A stretch of DNA of 64,000 nucleotides from Gammaproteobacteria bacterium (GTDB lineage Bacteria > Pseudomonadota > Gammaproteobacteria > Pseudomonadales > Moraxellaceae). A program made the translations under genes and the position numbers. The stretch is from the NCBI GenBank assembly GCA_028868515.1, contig JAGWUI010000004.1, forward strand, positions 86,297 to 150,296, read 5' to 3'. The notes under the pieces are model-generated. The model saw nothing but the letters and a program-made list of their open reading frames with translations. It was not told where the DNA came from and did no database searches. Position 1 is the first letter of the stretch. The number at the start of each line of letters is the position of its first letter. Below, in pieces: positions 60,808 to 64,000 of the stretch.

Positions 60808-60838
60808 AAATCCCAGCCAATGAGCTGGGATTTTTTAT
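60808..60838 (+). terminator. Second terminator downstream of tRNA-Gly
   Basis: AAATCCCAGC (60808-60817), CAATGA, GCTGGGATTT (60824-60833), then TTTATTT. A second strong terminator, about 60 bases on. Confidence 0.85.
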
Positions 60839-60878
60839 TTCTAAAGCAAATAAAAATAAGAATTCAAATCGTAAAAAT

Positions 60879-60902
60879 GGGCGCCGTGCCCTAACGGTGC
60901 CC
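60879..60902 (-). terminator. Terminator of the XRE regulator gene
   Basis: On the minus strand GGGCACCGT, TAGGGC loop, ACGGCGCCC then ATTTTTA (one internal mismatch), 26 bases past the XRE stop. Confidence 0.7.
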
Positions 60903-60927
60903 TATTTGTGCCATGCCTAAATTTTGA

Positions 60928-61179
60928 TCAGTCTGATTTTGACACCAACTCTGGATTTGTATTTTTATCATTTTTGGGATCAGGTACATATTTAAGCAAG
61001 TCTCCCACCTCAACATTGAGAAGTTCACATAGCTTATCAATAGTCTCAAAATCAATCCGAGTTGACTGTTCATTATAAAGCTTATGCAACGTAGTTTTGC
61101 TCATTTTCGTTATGCGAGCTACGTCTACAACCTTAAGTCTGCGTTCGGCAAGTAGGACGTGAAATTTCAAAACTATCAT
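60928..61179 (-). CDS. XRE/Cro-type helix-turn-helix regulator
   Basis: An 83-residue DNA-binding protein. The HTH spans ~15-65: VVDVARITKMSKTTLHKLYN, then STRIDFETIDKLCELLNVEV GDLLKYV, the usual Cro/C1 pattern. It is transcribed away from the excisionase-like and integrase genes and shares a 110-base control region with them, the arrangement of a phage-like repressor or switch. The C-terminus is a short polar tail without a dimerisation domain or protease, so it is not a LexA-type repressor. Confidence 0.88.
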   Translation of the reverse strand: MIVLKFHVLLAERRLKVVDVARITKMSKTTLHKLYNEQSTRIDFETIDKLCELLNVEVGDLLKYVPDPKNDKNTNPELVSKSD

Positions 61180-61193
61180 TAAATATCACCATT

Positions 61194-61207
61194 GTGTTCT
61201 AAAACAC
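61194..61207. promoter_or_regulatory. Operator O1 (GTGTT-N4-AACAC)
   Basis: GTGTTCTAAAACAC is a perfect dyad 15 bases upstream of the XRE start codon and just before the -35 of the rightward promoter. Half-sites match O2. Confidence 0.6.
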
Positions 61208-61235
61208 TTGTATTAAGTTATTTTCATGCTAATAT
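61208..61235 (+). promoter_or_regulatory. Rightward promoter of the element
   Basis: TTGTAT (61208-61213), 16-base spacer, TAATAT (61230-61235) with an extended TGC. Placed between the two operators, so repressor at O1 or O2 would block it. Confidence 0.65.
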
Positions 61236-61246
61236 TCATCATGTGG

Positions 61247-61260
61247 GTCTTAAATAACAC
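61247..61260. promoter_or_regulatory. Operator O2 (GTCTT-N4-AACAC)
   Basis: GTCTTAAATAACAC differs from the O1 half-sites by one base and lies just past the predicted transcription start. Centre distance to O1 is 53 bases, about five helical turns. Confidence 0.6.
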
Positions 61261-61289
61261 AATGATGGTATTAAATAGGAGCTTTGATT

Positions 61290-61505
61290 ATGACACAGAC
61301 ATATCTGACAACCCAAGAGTTATCTGATCGCATTCGTTATGACGCACGTACAATTCGCAATCAGCTTAAAGATGCGGTCCTGATAGAAGGTATTCATTAC
61401 ATCCGTCCTTTTGGCGGACGCAAGATTCTCTATGTTTGGGAGCGTATTGAAGAGGACATGGCTAAAACCATGGTGGGTCGTTTAAGTGGCATGGCATTAC
61501 AATAA
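61290..61505 (+). CDS. Excisionase/AlpA-like small DNA-binding protein
   Basis: A 71-residue protein starting at ATG 61290, with AGGAG at 61277-61281. TTQELSDRIRYDARTIRNQL is a MerR/Xis-type winged HTH start, followed by DAVLIEGIHYIRPFGGRKIL and WERIEEDM. Such proteins next to integrases direct excision or activate transcription. It is 11 bases before the integrase gene. The call rests on pattern and position. Confidence 0.7.
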   Translation: MTQTYLTTQELSDRIRYDARTIRNQLKDAVLIEGIHYIRPFGGRKILYVWERIEEDMAKTMVGRLSGMALQ

Positions 61506-61516
61506 GGAGAACGACC

Positions 61517-62695
61517 GTGGCTAGTATAAGAATTAGAGGTGGGAAATTATTTGTTGATTTCAAGTTTATGGGTATGCGCTGTAGGGAAACTACGTTTCTA
61601 ACTGATACACCAGCGAACCAGAAGAAACTTCAGAAAATCGTCGAAACAATGGAGGCAGAAATCACACTGGGAACTTTTGACTACTCAAAGTATTTCCCAA
61701 AAAGTCCTCGAGCATCAGAAATGACTCAGCTTCGCAGCAGAGCACAGAGTCTTGTTACTAACGTTCCTACATTTTCAGAATTTGCTCGAGTTTGGCTGGC
61801 TGAAAAGGAAATTGAATGGCGTACTAGTTATCGACGCAAGGTGCATACCACCGTCAATAATTACTTGCGTCCTGAGTTTGGATTTAAGGCCATTAATACG
61901 ATTGAAAAAGCAGACCTCTTGGCTTTCCGTGCCTCCCTCGCCAAAGTGAAATACGGAAAAAACCAAGAGAGTCTGTCGGTAACACGGATCAACCAGATCA
62001 TGATACCTCTGCGCATGATACTCAAAGAAGCGTCTGAGCGATATGGGTTTGAGACACCCTTTAAAAATATCAACAATCTCAAAGAATCCAAAGCCGATGT
62101 CATGCCATTTACTTTGGATGAAGTATGGAAAATTCTGGATAATGTTCGTGAAGACTTTCGGATTTATTATCTGGTTCGTTTCTTCACAGGGATGAGGACG
62201 AGCGAGATTGATGGATTGAAATGGAAAAATGTTGATTTTAGTCGTCGTGAAATCAAGGTGAGGGAGGCTTTGGTTGATGGTGAAATGGGTGACACCAAGA
62301 CTAGAGGTTCTAATCGAGAGATTCATATGTCCCAATTAGTGTATGACGCATTACTGAAACAGTATGCGGTGACGGGTACTAAATCTGAATACGTATTCTG
62401 CAATCGGGACGGAGACCCTTTGGAATACCGCAATGTCAATCGTAGGGTTTGGCACCCCACGCTTTATTTACTGAATATTCCTGCACGCAGGGCATATCAG
62501 ACTAGACATACCGCTGCGACTCTATGGTTGGCGGCAGGTGAGAATCCTGAATGGATTGCCAGACAGTTGGGTCATTCAACCACAGAAATGCTCTTTCGCG
62601 TCTATAGCCGCTACGTGCCTGACATCACGCGTAGGGATGGTAGCGCATTCGAACTTCTGCTAGCACAGTCTAAACCCCAGACGGAAGGAGTGTGA
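61517..62695 (+). CDS. Tyrosine recombinase (phage-type integrase) with DUF3596 arm domain
   Basis: A 392-residue integrase. An N-terminal arm-binding domain of DUF3596 type (SIRIRGGKLFVDFKFMGMRC, then ITLGTFDYSKYFP) is followed by a SAM-like core-binding domain (~80-185) and the catalytic domain: Arg in FTGMRTSEIDGLKW, His-x-x-Arg in YQTRHTAATLWLAAG, LGHST and the Tyr in MLFRVYSRYVP. All catalytic residues are visible. The gene lies ~770 bases past tRNA-Gly and is transcribed away from it, the usual placement after integration in a tRNA 3' end. Confidence 0.96.
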   Translation: MASIRIRGGKLFVDFKFMGMRCRETTFLTDTPANQKKLQKIVETMEAEITLGTFDYSKYFPKSPRASEMTQLRSRAQSLVTNVPTFSEFARVWLAEKEIEWRTSYRRKVHTTVNNYLRPEFGFKAINTIEKADLLAFRASLAKVKYGKNQESLSVTRINQIMIPLRMILKEASERYGFETPFKNINNLKESKADVMPFTLDEVWKILDNVREDFRIYYLVRFFTGMRTSEIDGLKWKNVDFSRREIKVREALVDGEMGDTKTRGSNREIHMSQLVYDALLKQYAVTGTKSEYVFCNRDGDPLEYRNVNRRVWHPTLYLLNIPARRAYQTRHTAATLWLAAGENPEWIARQLGHSTTEMLFRVYSRYVPDITRRDGSAFELLLAQSKPQTEGV

Positions 62696-62698
62696 TCA

Positions 62699-62953
62699 AT
62701 GAGCATTCAACAACAAGCATGGGGAGCATGGATTAGTCCCTTAGCCAATCAATTGTCGAAAGAGTTAATTATCCAGTATGAGATTCAAACTGGGTATGGA
62801 TTGGCACTCTATCTCGATGTTGATCGAGTTTTTGATAATCATCGTGCAATCAGAATTTTGGTTCAGCGGATGTTAGATGAAGGCATTGAAAAACAGGCAG
62901 ACCATCTCACTGCACTAAAAGAACGCTTTACGGGTTGCACTCCGATTAGCTAG
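62699..62953 (+). CDS. Small cargo protein of unknown function
   Basis: An 84-residue protein three bases after the integrase stop, with GGAAGGAG as ribosome binding site, so co-transcribed. The sequence is mostly helical (QAWGAWISPLANQLSKELII, LDVDRVFDNHRAIRILVQRM) with no signal peptide. I do not recognise a family. Small conserved proteins after an integrase often help control excision, but nothing in the sequence shows this. Confidence 0.6.
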   Translation: MSIQQQAWGAWISPLANQLSKELIIQYEIQTGYGLALYLDVDRVFDNHRAIRILVQRMLDEGIEKQADHLTALKERFTGCTPIS

Positions 62954-63037
62954 AGAGTTAGAACGATGAGATTCAAATAAGAGAAAGCTTGTTAACTAAC
63001 AGCCAAAGAGCGACTAACTAAAGGGATGGAGATGCTA

Positions 63038-63430
63038 ATGATGTCTACAGCAAAAATATTTAAGAAGAGCAAAGGTTCTATTGTGCTCCTTCCATCGAAG
63101 TTTCGTTTAAAAGGTCATCAAGCCTATGTGCATAGAGATATGCAGGGCAATGTGATTCTATCTGCGAACAAATTTAATCCTAGTGAGTCTTTAAATTTTT
63201 CAGACAAACGATCAAAGCCAGTGGGATTTTCCGACCTTGAATGCGAAGAGTCGCTACAGGCTTCTCAGGATCAACTGGCTTGGCTTCGTACGTTATTTAT
63301 GGCGATTCAGGCTGATCCCGATGTGGAGCACGGATTTCTAGTCCATCAACTTGCCAGTATTGGTAATCATCTAGCTGAAACATGGATGAATCAGCTTTCG
63401 GCACGCCGTAAAGAGAGCAATGCCACTTAA
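63038..63430 (+). CDS. AbrB/VapB-like DNA-binding (antitoxin-type) protein
   Basis: A 130-residue protein; the start at ATG 63038 has GGAG at 63028-63031, with Met codons six bases upstream and three bases downstream possible. Residues ~5-45 (TAKIFKKSKGSIVLLPSKFR, VHRDMQGNVILS) match the swapped-hairpin AbrB fold of VapB antitoxins, whose typical form is SQAVRLPKEFRF. The remaining ~80 residues are helical (LQASQDQLAWLRTLFMAI) and unlike VapB tails. No PIN-domain toxin is seen next to it. An orphan regulator or a diverged antitoxin are both possible. Confidence 0.6.
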   Translation: MMSTAKIFKKSKGSIVLLPSKFRLKGHQAYVHRDMQGNVILSANKFNPSESLNFSDKRSKPVGFSDLECEESLQASQDQLAWLRTLFMAIQADPDVEHGFLVHQLASIGNHLAETWMNQLSARRKESNAT

Positions 63431-63523
63431 GCAAGTTAAGCATTCGCATCAAAGCAAACACCATGTATAACCTGCGATTCGCATAGGTTGTGGGTTCATG
63501 TCTAATATGTCTCCGAGGTGTCT

Positions 63524-64000
63524 ATGATTATCTTTTTCTCAATGGCTGGTGTGCTCTATCCAAGCCAACCTCAAAGCTTGCTTGATTTCCTTGCGTACTG
63601 CCGCATACCGCGTTTTGAGAGCGTGATGCGCGATTTCCCTGATGTGGATATTGTCATCTGTGCGGATTAGCGTGAATTTCGGAGTTTGTCACAACTACGA
63701 GTGCTATTTTCTGCGGATATTGCTTCACGCATTATTAGTAGTACTGTGTTGACAAGAGACATTGGTCAATACCAATTCGCTCGGCGTGAAGAAGAAATTC
63801 TAGATTGGCTGAAAGAGCATGATCGTGAATCAGAGCAGTGGATCGCGGTCGATGATGCAATCTGGCAATTTGCACCACCACGTCATCGTTTGATTGCTTG
63901 CCAAGGTGAAGTTGGTTTTGATGCTGAAATTGCAAAGCAATTACGCCGTCAATTAGAGCTTAATGCAGTTATTGAGTTTGCTCCCTCACAAAATTATTTT
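63524..64000 (+). pseudogene. HAD-like protein gene with nonsense codon and lost nucleophile motif, 3' truncated by window
   Basis: ATG 63524 with GAGG at 63515-63518 opens a frame that stays readable to the window end except for TAG at 63668-63670. The translation follows HAD-like proteins of the type that read LFLDIDGVL and then SSSWRE, ending DD. Here the first motif is IIFFSMAGVLYP, with both catalytic Asp replaced by Ser and Ala. The TAG sits exactly where the conserved Trp codon (TGG) would be, followed by REFRSLSQLRVLFSADIASR. The late acidic pair is kept in IAVDDAIWQF. Likely a recently broken gene whose catalytic site was already lost, or two separate proteins. The C-terminus lies beyond the window. 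Confidence 0.6.

Noticed and set aside
63735..63935. Minus-strand 66-codon frame opposite the HAD-like gene
   Set aside because: The plus-strand frame shows family similarity there; the minus frame is a shadow.
60675..64000. A second copy of the tRNA-Gly 3' end marking the other edge of the element
   Set aside because: I looked for the TTCCCGCTCCA core after the integrase and did not find it, so the right end is outside the window.

Overview
The window looks like chromosomal core sequence from a gamma-proteobacterium of the Moraxellaceae (Acinetobacter relatives). Evidence: moderate-to-low GC, the pyrH-frr-uppS-cdsA-dxr-rseP-bamA-skp-lpxD-fabZ-lpxA order, a long-form GAPDH with an N-terminal extension, a DcaP-like porin, and a non-catalytic dihydroorotase homologue (PyrX type). 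The family assignment rests on recognised protein families and gene order, not on a search.

Layout. 1-3.4 kb: the end of pyrX, then a two-gene unit with a small protein ending in Gly-Gly (ubiquitin/MoaD-like tail) beside a DUF4132 protein. 3.4-10.8 kb: a secreted orphan, trmB/dusB divergently placed, a REP-like repeat, a DUF1244 gene, long GAPDH, a probable DUF3658 protein, trxC and small DUF genes, and a VOC protein. 10.8-15.8 kb, minus strand: map, glnD, dapC. 16-18 kb: rpsB-tsf. 18-19.4 kb: a DUF805 membrane protein. 19.7-31.1 kb: one long plus-strand block for ribosome recycling, undecaprenyl and phospholipid synthesis, isoprenoid synthesis, outer-membrane assembly and lipid A synthesis. 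31.2-39.4 kb: an AT-rich orphan, a SIMPL protein, CpoB/YbgF, a metallo-beta-lactamase-fold hydrolase, the 4.5S RNA, a thioredoxin-like protein and a paired M16 protease operon. 39.6-43.6 kb: ftsY, a porin and two tandem DUF2057 proteins. 43.8-51.8 kb, minus strand: a response regulator, histidine kinase and complete RND tripartite pump in a compact operon. 52.3-60.4 kb: a DcaP-like porin behind a candidate PhoB box, then pyrG, kdsA, eno, ftsB, ispD, ispF and a DUF2058 gene. 60.7-64 kb: tRNA-Gly(GCC) followed by an integrative element with an XRE repressor, a divergent excisionase-like gene, a tyrosine integrase and small cargo genes, including an AbrB/VapB-like protein and a broken HAD-like gene running off the window.

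Functionally, most of the window is envelope biogenesis: Und-PP, CDP-DAG, MEP-pathway isoprenoids, lipid A, Kdo, BAM and periplasmic chaperone, porins and efflux. It sits with translation factors and central metabolism. Accessory content is confined mainly to the tRNA-Gly element, the AT-rich orphan at 31.2 kb and perhaps the GG-tail/DUF4132 pair. The most interesting items are that pair, the twin-operator control region of the integrative element, the HAD-like gene that lost both its nucleophile motif and its reading frame, and the PhoB-like box before the DcaP-like porin. I saw no CRISPR array, rRNA operon or insertion sequence.
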